From: QHWK01 sp035315685 | Lineage (GTDB): Bacteria > Acidobacteriota > Vicinamibacteria > Vicinamibacterales > CAVVIG01 | DNA length: 14,426 nucleotides | Assembly (NCBI GenBank): GCA_035315685.1 | Contig: DATFXR010000409.1 | Span: forward strand, 1 to 14,426 | Reading direction: 5' to 3' | Shown here: positions 1 to 6,676 of the stretch, piece after piece | How the letters are laid out: each line of letters starts with the position of its first letter | Position numbering within the stretch: position 1 is the stretch's first letter | Position numbers and translations under genes: made by a program | The notes under the pieces: model-generated | Database searches by the model: none | Told to the model about the DNA's origin: nothing | The model's input: only the letters and a program-made list of their open reading frames with translations

Positions 1-1878
1 GCCTATCAGTACAAAGTCGATCCGTTCTGGCTGATCCAGACGTTCATCCAGGCGCCGGAGGCGTCGCGCGTCACCACCTGGCACACCCAGCTTTCGACGG
101 CGAAGTACACCTACACGATCACCAACCATCTCCTGTTCGAGGCGGGTATGGCGGCGGGCGGCAGTCCGGACACGATCAAGGTCGATCCCGCTCGCATCGG
201 CGGCGTCGCCATCCAGGAGCTCGGAGGAGCCGTCGCGCCGCCGCTCACCTACCGCGCGCCGACGAATTTCGACTTCGACGATCGGCTGCCGTCGCAGTCC
301 TTCAACGTGTCCGCCAGCTACGTCACCGGCTCGCACAACGCGAAGTTCGGCGTCGAGCTGCAGCGCGGCCACTTCCTGCGCGGAGACAACAACGATTCCA
401 CCGGCGGGATCTGGTACGTCACGCGGGACTACGCGCCGCTGCAGGTCGTGATTCAGTCGCCGCTGGCCGGCTGGCAGAACAACCTGAATTACAACCTCGG
501 CTTCTTCGCGCAGGATCGCTGGACGGTGAACCGGTTGACGCTCAGCGGCGGCGTCAGGGTGGATCTGCAGAACGAGTCGACCGAACCGTTCACGGCCGCG
601 CCGCACCGATGGCTGCCGAACCGGCACGACAGCTTCGCCGCCGTCGAAAACGTCCCGAACTGGAAGGACATCGACCCACGCGTCTCCGCGGCGTACGACC
701 TGTTCGGCACCGGCAAAACGGCGATCAAAGCGAGCGCCAGCCGCAGCGTCCGACAGGATTCGATAGCGATCGCCGCGGCGAACAACCCGGCATCGACGCT
801 GCAGACGCAGACCGCGCGGACGTGGACCGACAACGGCAACTTCGTTCCCGATTGTGATCTGACAAACGGGGCGGCGCAAGACAATCGGGCCAGCGGTGGT
901 GACGCGTGCGGTCCGTGGCTCACGCCGGCGTTCGGCAGCAGCGTGCCGGGTACGATCTACGACCCGGCGATCTTGAATGGGTGGGGAGTCCGGCCGTGGA
1001 ACTGGGAATTCTCGGCTGGAGTGCAGCACGAGATGGCGCCGCGCCTGTCGGTGTCGCTCGGCTACTTCCGGCGCATCTTCGGGAATTTCCAGATCACCGA
1101 CAACGAGGCGCTCACCGCCGCCGACTTCACGCAGTTCAGCATTACGCTGCCGACGACGGACCCGCGCCTTCCCAACGCCGGGAGTACGCTCGGCGGGTTC
1201 TACGACGTGAACCGGATCGTCGCCGCGCGCAACGTCGTCAAGGATGCGTCGGCGTTCGGCAGGCAACAGGAGCACTGGGACGGCATCGACCTGACCTTCG
1301 ATGCCCGGCCGCGCGGCGGGTTCTTCCTGCAGGCCGGGGTGAGCACCGGCAAGGCGATGACGGACAACTGCGAGATCGTCAACGCTGCCCCGGAAGTGCT
1401 CGTCGTGAACACGGTCTCGAACCCCGCGGCGTTCTGCCATCAGGAGTCGCCGTGGCTGGCGCAGTACAAGACGCTGGCCTCGTACACGTTGCCGTACGAC
1501 GTCCGCATCTCCGGTACGTTCCAGAGCCTTCCTGGACCTCAAGGCATCGCCGGGTCGACGCCGGCCGGCGTCCTTGCCAACAACGTCTACGTCGGCACCG
1601 CGGGCAATCTCGGGCGCAACTTCACCGCGGGCTCGGCGACGCTGGCGTTGATCCAGCCGTACGCGCTGTACGGCGATCGACTGAACGAATTCGATCTCCG
1701 GTTCACGAAGACCGTCAACCTCGGTCATGGCAGGGTCGATCTGAACGCCGACCTGTTCAATGCCTTCAACTCGGATGCGATCCTCGTGCAGAACAACACG
1801 TTCGGCGCAGCCTGGCAGCGTCCGCTGACGGTCATCCAGCCGCGGTTCGTGAAATTGTCTGCGCGCTGGGATTTCTAA
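1..1878 (+). CDS. TonB-dependent receptor, C-terminal beta-barrel portion (5' end outside window)
   Basis: The frame is open from base 1, so the N-terminal plug and any carboxypeptidase-like regulatory domain lie upstream; about 625 residues are visible. The sequence is rich in alternating aromatic/polar strands typical of outer-membrane barrels, with recurring patterns such as NLGFFAQDRWTVNRLTLSGGVR, DIDPRVSAAYDLFGTGKTAIKAS and NWEFSAGVQHEMAPRLSVSLGYFRR. The last residues are KLSARWDF: a terminal Phe preceded by alternating hydrophobics is the usual outer-membrane assembly signal. This matches the large Oar-like/TonB-dependent receptors abundant in Acidobacteriota. Substrate cannot be told from this part. 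The SMP-30-like gene begins 13 bases after the stop, suggesting co-transcription and possibly a shared substrate (inference). Confidence 0.9.
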   Translation, partial: AYQYKVDPFWLIQTFIQAPEASRVTTWHTQLSTAKYTYTITNHLLFEAGMAAGGSPDTIKVDPARIGGVAIQELGGAVAPPLTYRAPTNFDFDDRLPSQSFNVSASYVTGSHNAKFGVELQRGHFLRGDNNDSTGGIWYVTRDYAPLQVVIQSPLAGWQNNLNYNLGFFAQDRWTVNRLTLSGGVRVDLQNESTEPFTAAPHRWLPNRHDSFAAVENVPNWKDIDPRVSAAYDLFGTGKTAIKASASRSVRQDSIAIAAANNPASTLQTQTARTWTDNGNFVPDCDLTNGAAQDNRASGGDACGPWLTPAFGSSVPGTIYDPAILNGWGVRPWNWEFSAGVQHEMAPRLSVSLGYFRRIFGNFQITDNEALTAADFTQFSITLPTTDPRLPNAGSTLGGFYDVNRIVAARNVVKDASAFGRQQEHWDGIDLTFDARPRGGFFLQAGVSTGKAMTDNCEIVNAAPEVLVVNTVSNPAAFCHQESPWLAQYKTLASYTLPYDVRISGTFQSLPGPQGIAGSTPAGVLANNVYVGTAGNLGRNFTAGSATLALIQPYALYGDRLNEFDLRFTKTVNLGHGRVDLNADLFNAFNSDAILVQNNTFGAAWQRPLTVIQPRFVKLSARWDF

Positions 1879-1891
1879 GTTGAGCGCCGTC

Positions 1892-2992
1892 ATGAAGATG
1901 GGAATCCTCGTGGCGCTGCTCGTGACGACTGGCGGCCTGAAAGTTGGCGGCGACGGCCAGGACAAACGAGCGAAAGAGGTGCCGCGGCTGCCGCGCGCTC
2001 CCGCGAATCCACCCTCGCCGTCGGTGCAGGCCCCGGCAGATCCCGGCTACGCGGCACTCATCGCGACGTGCAAGACACCGCCAACGGCCGGCGGTGGCGG
2101 GCCGGGCGGCGCGCGCGGCGCCCCGCCGCAAGGCGTCAGGGAATATGCGATCGCGGACATTCCCGGTGTGATCGCCGCAGGCAGGAAATGGACGTTCGTC
2201 TGGCAGCAGGCCGGCAACAATGGCGACGGCATCGTCGGCACGAACGACGAGGGCGTGCTGGTGGCGCAGAACGACAGCAGCGCAGTCGTGAAGCTGGATA
2301 AGAAGGGCACGCCACGCGTCGCCTACTCCGACACGCACACGGGCGGCGCGTTGTCGATGAGCTCGCAGGGCGCGCTGTTCATTGTCGAGCGCGGTCTGCG
2401 TATGAAGGTCGAGCAACTCGCGCCCCGGCGGAGGCTGCTGGCGGACAGTTACCAGGGTGAGCCGCTCGACTGCGCCGGGCCAGTCATCAACGATCTGACC
2501 GCGGACAGCCACGGCGGCGTGTACTTCACGATGGGCGGGCTGTTCCATGCCGACTCGAAAGGCGTCGTTGTCCGGTACGGCGACAACCTCCTCACCAACG
2601 GCGTCATCCTCAGCCCCGACGAGAAGACGCTCTACGTCACCAACGGCGCGACGCTCGCGGCGTTCGACGTGCAGCCGGATGGGTCGTTGACCAACCAGCG
2701 CGAGTTCGTGACGCTCACAGCAGGCGGCGACGGCAGCACGATCGATTCGCTGGGGCGGATCTACGTGACGACCAGCGCGGGTGTCGAGGTGATTGGGCGC
2801 GACGGCAAACATCTCGGCGTCATTCCCACTCCCCGCGGGGTCATCAGCTGTGCGTTCGGCGGCAAGGACAAGAAGGTCCTGTTCGTCCTCGCGCGCGGCG
2901 CGCAGGACGCGGAAGGCAACGACGTAGGCAACGCGGCGCAGGTCTGGTCGATCGAGATGACCGCGCAGGGCTACAAGGGCCGCGCCAAGTAA
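1892..2992 (+). CDS. Secreted SMP-30/gluconolactonase-like beta-propeller
   Basis: The 366-residue product has several SMP-30/gluconolactonase/LRE motifs. NDLTAD (Asn about 200), NGVILSPDEKTLYVTN (Asn about 236) and GGDGSTIDSLGRIYV (Asp about 280) correspond to three of the four divalent-metal ligands of the family. CAFGGKDKKVLFVLAR is the typical late propeller strand. The usual N-terminal glutamate of EGPxW is not obvious; the equivalent stretch reads TNDEGVLVAQND, so the active site may be altered. The first 20 residues are hydrophobic and could export it, followed by a Pro/Arg-rich linker and a Gly-rich segment near residues 60-80. The start is uncertain: TTG at 1880, ATG at 1892 and ATG at 1898 share the frame and none has a strong Shine-Dalgarno, consistent with coupling to the receptor just upstream. 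The family hydrolyses sugar lactones or related esters; the substrate here is unknown. Confidence 0.8.
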   Translation: MKMGILVALLVTTGGLKVGGDGQDKRAKEVPRLPRAPANPPSPSVQAPADPGYAALIATCKTPPTAGGGGPGGARGAPPQGVREYAIADIPGVIAAGRKWTFVWQQAGNNGDGIVGTNDEGVLVAQNDSSAVVKLDKKGTPRVAYSDTHTGGALSMSSQGALFIVERGLRMKVEQLAPRRRLLADSYQGEPLDCAGPVINDLTADSHGGVYFTMGGLFHADSKGVVVRYGDNLLTNGVILSPDEKTLYVTNGATLAAFDVQPDGSLTNQREFVTLTAGGDGSTIDSLGRIYVTTSAGVEVIGRDGKHLGVIPTPRGVISCAFGGKDKKVLFVLARGAQDAEGNDVGNAAQVWSIEMTAQGYKGRAK

Positions 2993-3022
2993 AATGCGTG
3001 CTCAATCCTGGAGCAGAAGACC

Positions 3023-3871
3023 ATGCCTCCACGCTTGACCTCATCCGCGTTGGTCGCCTCGGTCGCCGCGGGCTTGTTCCTGTACGCGTCGTCGCCTCTT
3101 GCCGGTCAGTGGCTCAACCAGCCCACCGCTGGCGTTCCGCGGACGCCCGACGGGAAGCCCAACCTGACCGCGGCGACACCGCGGACGCCCGACGGCAGAC
3201 CGGATTTCTCGGGAATGTGGCTCACTGGCGACGGGCGGCCTTGCGATGCCCGCAACGAAGTGTTCCAGGTCTGTGGCTCGGAACTGCCGATGTCGCGCTA
3301 CGGCATCAACATGGGTGCGGGTAGAGACGGCGGCCTGCCGTACCAGCCCTGGGCGGCGCAGCAGGTGAAGACACAGATCGAGCAACACTCCATCGGCGAT
3401 CCGCATGCCCGCTGCATGCCCGACACGTTCGTGCGCCTGTACGGCTTGCCGCACATGCAGAAGTTCATCCAGACGCCGGGTCAACTCACGATGCTCTACG
3501 AATTGAACGCGAACTACCGCCAGGTCTTCCTCGACGGAAGGCCGCTGCCCGATGATCCTCAACCGTCGTGGCAGGGGTATTCCGTCGGCAAGTGGGAAGG
3601 CGACACGCTGGTCGTGAACTCACTCGGATTCCACGACGGCCTGTGGCTCGACATGGCCGGCAGTCCGATGACCGACGCGGCCAAGGTGCACGAGCGCATC
3701 CGCCGGCCGGATTTCGGACATCTCGAGGTCGAGATCACCGTCGACGATGCCAAGGCCTACACGAAACCGTGGACGGTGACGCTCAAGCAGAACATCGTGC
3801 TGAATACCGAGCTCGTCGACGAAATGTGCGTTGAAAACGAGAAATCCACCAAGCACATGGTCGGCAAGTAA
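3023..3871 (+). CDS. Secreted protein of unknown function, 'PRTPDGxP' family
   Basis: The 282-residue protein begins with a Sec signal peptide (hydrophobic stretch at about 8-26, cleavage probably near SSPLAG, residue 28). Two tandem 14-residue units, PRTPDGKPNLTAAT (39-52) and PRTPDGRPDFSGMW (53-66), follow; this PDGxPDxSGxW element recurs in many exported acidobacterial proteins. The body carries QTPGQLTMLYE, a YRQVFLDGRP strand, SVGKWEGDTLVVNSLGFHD, and a tail with DDAKAYTKPWTVTL and EMCVEN. Several cysteines (in RPCDA, QVCGS, HARCMP and EMCVEN) could form disulfides in the periplasm. I recognise the family pattern but know of no assigned activity. The start follows a weak GGAG at 3010-3013; the gene is 30 bases after the propeller gene on the same strand, so an operon is likely. 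Confidence 0.8.
   Translation: MPPRLTSSALVASVAAGLFLYASSPLAGQWLNQPTAGVPRTPDGKPNLTAATPRTPDGRPDFSGMWLTGDGRPCDARNEVFQVCGSELPMSRYGINMGAGRDGGLPYQPWAAQQVKTQIEQHSIGDPHARCMPDTFVRLYGLPHMQKFIQTPGQLTMLYELNANYRQVFLDGRPLPDDPQPSWQGYSVGKWEGDTLVVNSLGFHDGLWLDMAGSPMTDAAKVHERIRRPDFGHLEVEITVDDAKAYTKPWTVTLKQNIVLNTELVDEMCVENEKSTKHMVGK
3137..3195 (+). repeat. Two-copy direct repeat within the secreted protein gene
   Basis: The 17-base string CCGCGGACGCCCGACGG occurs identically at 3137-3153 and 3179-3195, a period of 42 bases. It encodes PRTPDG twice, 14 codons apart, just after the signal peptide. The identical codon choice suggests either a recent tandem duplication of the linker or conversion between copies. Confidence 0.85.
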
Positions 3872-3898
3872 ACGCCGTCAGATTGCTACGGGCACTCC

Positions 3899-4075
3899 TT
3901 AGCGCTGAGGCACCAGCTCGTACCTGCTGAGGTACAACAGTGTGGATGGTGGCGAACCGCAGCTCTTCGGAACGACTGCGTTCATGAGGGACGACACACC
4001 CCCGGTCACGCACCCCACGTCGCAGGCCAATCCATCGTGAGGTGCGTGAAGGTGACACGATCGTGCCCGTATCAT
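3899..4075 (-). CDS. Possible 58-residue Cys-containing protein, last gene of the minus-strand cassette
   Basis: This is an ATG-to-TAA frame of 58 codons on the minus strand, starting one base after the TGA of the 88-residue gene (TGA-C-ATG). The product has Cys at 7, 18, 22 and 39, His at 8, 10 and 13, a central GCVTGGVSSLMNAVVPKSCG stretch and a C-terminal LLYLSRYELVPQR. The composition of the second half looks coding rather than random. The tight stop-start spacing argues for coupled translation. Against it: the first 15 codons use less preferred third bases, there is no good Shine-Dalgarno, and I recognise no family. It could also be a remnant of a longer gene. Function unknown. Confidence 0.35.
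   Translation of the reverse strand: MIRARSCHLHAPHDGLACDVGCVTGGVSSLMNAVVPKSCGSPPSTLLYLSRYELVPQR
3920..3935. repeat. Perfect inverted repeat between convergent genes
   Basis: GTACCT-GCTG-AGGTAC forms a 6-bp stem with a 4-base loop in the gap between the secreted protein gene and the minus-strand cassette. No run of T follows on either strand, so it is not a convincing intrinsic terminator. It also falls inside the possible 58-residue ORF, where it encodes YLSRY, so codon content alone may explain it. Confidence 0.4.
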
Positions 4076-4076
4076 G

Positions 4077-4343
4077 TCATCTGGGCGCGGCCCCTCCGTT
4101 CAGCACCTGCGCGAACGGATCGCTGTCGAACGCCAGCTCGCCGCCCTCTTCGGCCGCACCAGCCGAAAGCGCCTCCGTCGCTCGTGCGACCACGCCTCCT
4201 GCGATGACCTGCGGAGCCGCGCCGCCGGACATCGCATCAGCACGATCTGTTGCGGAGGCGGCGCGCCCGGCGTCGCCCGACGTGGCTGGTGACGGCGCCG
4301 GTCCGCGAAGGAGCTCGTCAGGGATGTCGATGCTGAATCGCAT
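4077..4343 (-). CDS. 88-residue Ala/Gly-rich small protein, third gene of the peptidase-like cassette
   Basis: The ATG at 4343 is preceded on the minus strand by GAGGAGGG (about 4347-4354), whose first bases overlap the TGA of the upstream 84-residue gene, giving tight coupling. The product opens with a charged, ordered-looking MRFSIDIPDELLRGP and then becomes low in complexity: many Ala, Gly, Ser and Asp residues with no membrane segment. GGAAP appears twice (in MSGGAAPQ and in the C-terminal NGGAAPR), and a GELAFDSDPF segment sits near the end. No Cys is present. I do not recognise a family. Possibilities are a partner or inhibitor of the peptidase-like protein, a processed peptide precursor, or a disordered accessory protein. 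None can be proved from sequence. The strong ribosome site and its position make it very likely a real gene. Confidence 0.7.
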   Translation of the reverse strand: MRFSIDIPDELLRGPAPSPATSGDAGRAASATDRADAMSGGAAPQVIAGGVVARATEALSAGAAEEGGELAFDSDPFAQVLNGGAAPR

Positions 4344-4352
4344 GTACCCTCC

Positions 4353-4607
4353 TCAGGCCACGATCGCGTAGCGCGCTTCGAACTGGACCGAGGCATTGGT
4401 CAGATTGACGATCGTGATCCAGTAGGTGACATTCGACGGATCGGCGCGCTCGATCGCGACGTCCCAATCGACCTGCGCAGCGCCTGGACGCGCCGACGTG
4501 GGCACGACCTCCCACAACACATGTTGCAGCGCCGGCCAGTTGAAGGTGAACCAGCGCTGCGTTTGATTCGGCGACAGCGTCCCGCGAAATTGAACTCCGG
4601 TCGTCAT
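4353..4607 (-). CDS. Stand-alone 84-residue domain, paralogue of the peptidase-like protein's C-terminal domain
   Basis: The ATG at 4607 lies 9 bases after AAGGAG (4617-4622 on the minus strand); a second ATG at 4614 is in another frame and is not used. The whole product, from residue 4 to 83, aligns without gaps with residues 281-360 of the 363-residue protein encoded just upstream; I count 42 identities over 80 positions by hand. Shared blocks are RWFTFNWP, RPGAA, VAIERA and TYWIT, with spaced Val/Trp/Tyr residues that suggest a small all-beta fold. There is no signal peptide, membrane segment or Cys. The gene sits 62 bases after the peptidase-like gene and 9 bases before the 88-residue gene. 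Likely roles are a binding or assembly module that pairs with, or competes with, the same domain in its larger neighbour (inference). Family name unknown to me. Confidence 0.85.
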   Translation of the reverse strand: MTTGVQFRGTLSPNQTQRWFTFNWPALQHVLWEVVPTSARPGAAQVDWDVAIERADPSNVTYWITIVNLTNASVQFEARYAIVA

Positions 4608-4669
4608 GGATCATTTCTCCTTCTCGAAGCGAGTCCTGAACGTGTCAGGAAGTCACGCTCGTGAAGACG

Positions 4670-5761
4670 CTACGTTCGGCCGAGGACGCAGTATCGCCCC
4701 TCGAACGTGACATCCTGCGCGATCAGGTTGAACACCGTGATCCAGTAGGTCAGATAGTTGCCCGATGCGCGCTCGATGGCGACCTTCCACCGCAGCTCCG
4801 CCGCTCCCGGCCGTGGCACCGTCGGCAGCATGCGCCACTCGACCCGCTCCCATTCCGGCCAATTGAACGTGAACCACCGTCCGGACGAGTTCGCGTGCAC
4901 GGTTCCGGTCCATTGCACGCCAACGCGCGGATAGACGCGAGTCGGAAACGCGGGAACCACGCAGCCTCCGGCGCTGTTCGACCAGAATGACTGCACGGTG
5001 ACGCCATTGAGTGCCGAAGTCGACGAACAGACGTCGCCGATCTCGCACCATCCTCCCTGGCTGCACGTGCCAGCGACGCCAAGGAATGCACTGCCCTCCG
5101 GATCGGTCGCCGCCTCCACTACTTCGTGGCTGATGATTCTGGTGATCGACGCCAGGCTGCCCGAGTTGGTGATCCACGCGAAGCGAATCCGCTGGCCGGA
5201 GCGCGTGTAGTAGGTGTGCTCGCCGACAAAACCGGAGTTGCTCGCGCTCACTCCGGTCGGCATCACGACGCAATAGAGGGTCTGGTTGTCGATGTCTGGA
5301 CCGGGAATCGTCCCCGCGGTCAGCTGGCCATCGATGAACGTGCTGACCTGTGTGTCGGTGAAGTTGTTCGGCGGATTGGACGTCGAGATGACCGCCGTGC
5401 CGCGCAGGAAGCCGCGGCCAATGCCGCGGTACTCGGCGAGGCCTGTCATATAGGAGCTCGCCAGCATCGTCTGGCATGCGCTGGTGATCTGGGCGGAGCT
5501 CGGCGTCGGATTCGTGGTCCACGCGTTGCCCCAATAGATCAGGAACAGCTGCATCACCTGGATCACCGGGCCATTGTTGTCGACGAACTTGTTGTTGGCG
5601 CCTCCGGCCTTCGGCGTCCGGACTTCCGTTGGCTCGATCGCGTACACCGCCTCGAACGCCTCCGCCTGCACGACGCCGCCATGAATGTCGGCGGTGATCG
5701 TCGAGACACCCGCCAAATCGCCGTCGATGGTTTTGCCACCATGGGACGCTGTCTTCGCCAT
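4670..5761 (-). CDS. Predicted zinc-peptidase-like protein with C-terminal beta domain
   Basis: The product has 363 residues. The N-terminal 45 residues are polar and without a signal peptide. NGPVIQVMQLFLIYWGNAW (about 63-81) begins a core that contains ISHEVVEAATDPEG (H212, E213, E216, D220) and a Cys-rich segment with WCEIGDVC (E240, D243). The HExxE...TDP...E-x-GD-x-C layout resembles bacterial relatives of the EXORDIUM/phosphate-induced-protein-1 group, where a metal site has been suspected; that assignment is by pattern memory and is not certain. Cys residues at 233, 239, 245 and 267 could be disulfide bonded if the protein leaves the cytoplasm. Residues 281-360 form a separate domain duplicated as the next gene. 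The ATG follows GGGGGAGG by only two bases, a short spacing, but no alternative start exists before the in-frame stop at 5828. First gene of a minus-strand operon. Confidence 0.75.
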   Translation of the reverse strand: MAKTASHGGKTIDGDLAGVSTITADIHGGVVQAEAFEAVYAIEPTEVRTPKAGGANNKFVDNNGPVIQVMQLFLIYWGNAWTTNPTPSSAQITSACQTMLASSYMTGLAEYRGIGRGFLRGTAVISTSNPPNNFTDTQVSTFIDGQLTAGTIPGPDIDNQTLYCVVMPTGVSASNSGFVGEHTYYTRSGQRIRFAWITNSGSLASITRIISHEVVEAATDPEGSAFLGVAGTCSQGGWCEIGDVCSSTSALNGVTVQSFWSNSAGGCVVPAFPTRVYPRVGVQWTGTVHANSSGRWFTFNWPEWERVEWRMLPTVPRPGAAELRWKVAIERASGNYLTYWITVFNLIAQDVTFEGRYCVLGRT

Positions 5762-5826
5762 AACCTCCCCCTGCGAAATCGCGGACTCGGTGGCCGCGCG
5801 GTTTCTGTCGTGGCAGCCTCGTCGTG

Positions 5827-5832
5827 GTTATA
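5827..5832 (-). promoter_or_regulatory. Possible -10 element for the minus-strand cassette
   Basis: Read on the minus strand the bases are TATAAC, an AT-rich island in GC-rich DNA about 65 bases before the ATG at 5761. The hexamer 17 bases further upstream (CACCGG) is not a recognisable -35, so the call rests on the -10 alone. Confidence 0.25.
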
Positions 5833-5904
5833 CATCAGCGGTACTGAACCCGGTGCGACAAAGTCGTAGGAAGTACGTAAGCTTGCCTTGGCGCACCGCT
5901 GCGT

Positions 5905-5933
5905 GCCGGCGTCTTCGTTGCGACGAAACCGGC
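5905..5933. repeat. Imperfect hairpin in the divergent region
   Basis: GCCGG (5905-5909) pairs with CCGGC (5929-5933), and inside it TTCGT (5914-5918) pairs with ACGAA (5923-5927) around a TGCG loop. Four unpaired bases sit on the left and one on the right. No T run follows. It could be an operator or a structured leader element between the divergent promoters; its role is not known. Confidence 0.4.
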
Positions 5934-6017
5934 GACGAGGTGGGAATTGGGTGTTCGAATCATCGACGTTCCCAGCGAGGCTGACCGCGAATCACGGCGG
6001 ACCACACGATTGACACC

Positions 6018-6164
6018 GTGCGGGACTGGCGCGACCATTGGCTGCTCTCGGACGCTCTGAGGGAGAGAGCCGATGCATTCGCGCCGACGCAGCGCGCCGC
6101 CCTGAATGCTGCGGTTTCCCCCGTGCCACGCGGACATGTGGCGAATACGATCATCACCGCATGA
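6018..6164 (+). CDS. Short coding-like ORF coupled to the decarboxylase alpha subunit (possibly a 5'-truncated or frameshifted gene)
   Basis: The frame is open from 5985 to the TGA at 6162-6164, which overlaps the next gene's ATG as ATGA. From the only standard start, GTG at 6018, it gives 48 residues beginning MRDWRDHWLLSDALRERADA and ending GHVANTIITA. Third-position GC is about 73% by hand count, like the neighbouring genes, and the peptide looks like an amphipathic helical protein end. There is no clear Shine-Dalgarno before the GTG. A second coding-like stretch in another frame (about 5911-6000, reading ELGVRIIDVPSEADRESRR) lies just upstream, so this may be the end of a frameshifted gene of up to about 90 codons. 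No family recognised. Confidence 0.4.
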   Translation: MRDWRDHWLLSDALRERADAFAPTQRAALNAAVSPVPRGHVANTIITA

Positions 6165-6676
6165 CTGTCTCCTACGAGAACTCGAAGGTGATCTTTCAGG
6201 GCATCAAGGCCGCGGGCATCACCTCGCTGTCGGCGCTGCCGGAAACCTGGCTCGGCCTCCTCTTGCAGCAGGCCGAGAAGGACCCTGACGTCACGTTGAT
6301 TCAGGTGGCGAAGGAAGAGGAGGCGATCGGCATCGCCGCGGGCGCGTATTTCGCCGGTCAGCGGCACGTGTTGCTGATGCAGAATCACGGATTCCTCGCC
6401 GCCATCAACGGGATCGTCTCGCTGGCGCAGCTCTACGGCATTCCGCTGTGCATGCTGATCGCGCTCCGCGGCCACTGGGGCGAACCGTACCCGTGGCACA
6501 CGCGCGGCGGGATCGTGACCGAAGGCGTCCTGCGCGCGCTTGGCATTCCCTTCGAGTACGCGCGCGATCCGGCGGAAGTCGGCCGGCAGATTCGCGAGGC
6601 CTACACCTTCTCCCAAAGCTCGCTCGCTCCGGTGGCGCTGCTGCTGACGCGCGATCTGATGGAGGAGCCGTTGTGA
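6161..6676 (+). CDS. Thiamine-diphosphate decarboxylase, alpha (pyrimidine-binding) subunit; sulfopyruvate/phosphonopyruvate decarboxylase type
   Basis: The 171-residue protein matches the N-terminal half of 2-oxoacid decarboxylases of the ComD class. KEEEAIGIAAGAYFAG (51-66) carries the glutamate region that activates the TPP pyrimidine, followed by VLLMQNHGFLAAINGI (70-85), LYGIPLCMLIALRGHWGEP (91-109) and a C-terminal PVALLLTRDLM. A longer in-frame extension to 6038 exists, but homology begins at MTVSYENSKVIFQGI, so the ATG at 6161 is preferred; it overlaps the TGA of the short ORF upstream. Alpha and beta subunits are needed together: the TPP site forms at their interface. Known members decarboxylate sulfopyruvate (coenzyme M synthesis) or phosphonopyruvate (phosphonate synthesis). 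No other genes of either pathway are visible, so the substrate is open. Cytoplasmic. Confidence 0.85.
   Translation: MTVSYENSKVIFQGIKAAGITSLSALPETWLGLLLQQAEKDPDVTLIQVAKEEEAIGIAAGAYFAGQRHVLLMQNHGFLAAINGIVSLAQLYGIPLCMLIALRGHWGEPYPWHTRGGIVTEGVLRALGIPFEYARDPAEVGRQIREAYTFSQSSLAPVALLLTRDLMEEPL

Larger units (their letters stand above)
5762..6160. other. Divergent control region between the peptidase-like cassette and the TPP decarboxylase genes
   Basis: This 399-base gap separates the start of the minus-strand cassette from the plus-strand decarboxylase. It holds a possible -10 for the cassette (5827-5832), an imperfect hairpin (5905-5933), and a coding-like stretch at its right end (open from 5985, ending at 6164). 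No full tRNA or other RNA gene could be folded by eye. Confidence 0.5.

Noticed and set aside
1832..2812. Long minus-strand open frame opposite the SMP-30-like gene
   Set aside because: Composition is typical of the antisense of a high-GC gene, and the plus strand has clear family motifs.
3783..4058. 91-codon minus-strand frame over the end of the secreted protein gene
   Set aside because: Arg-rich without protein-like pattern; the frame one step over (3899-4075) is the better candidate.
5950..5964. GTTCGAATC resembling a tRNA T-arm
   Set aside because: Only four pairs form around the loop, one a G-T wobble; no matching acceptor stem, D-arm or anticodon arm could be placed upstream.
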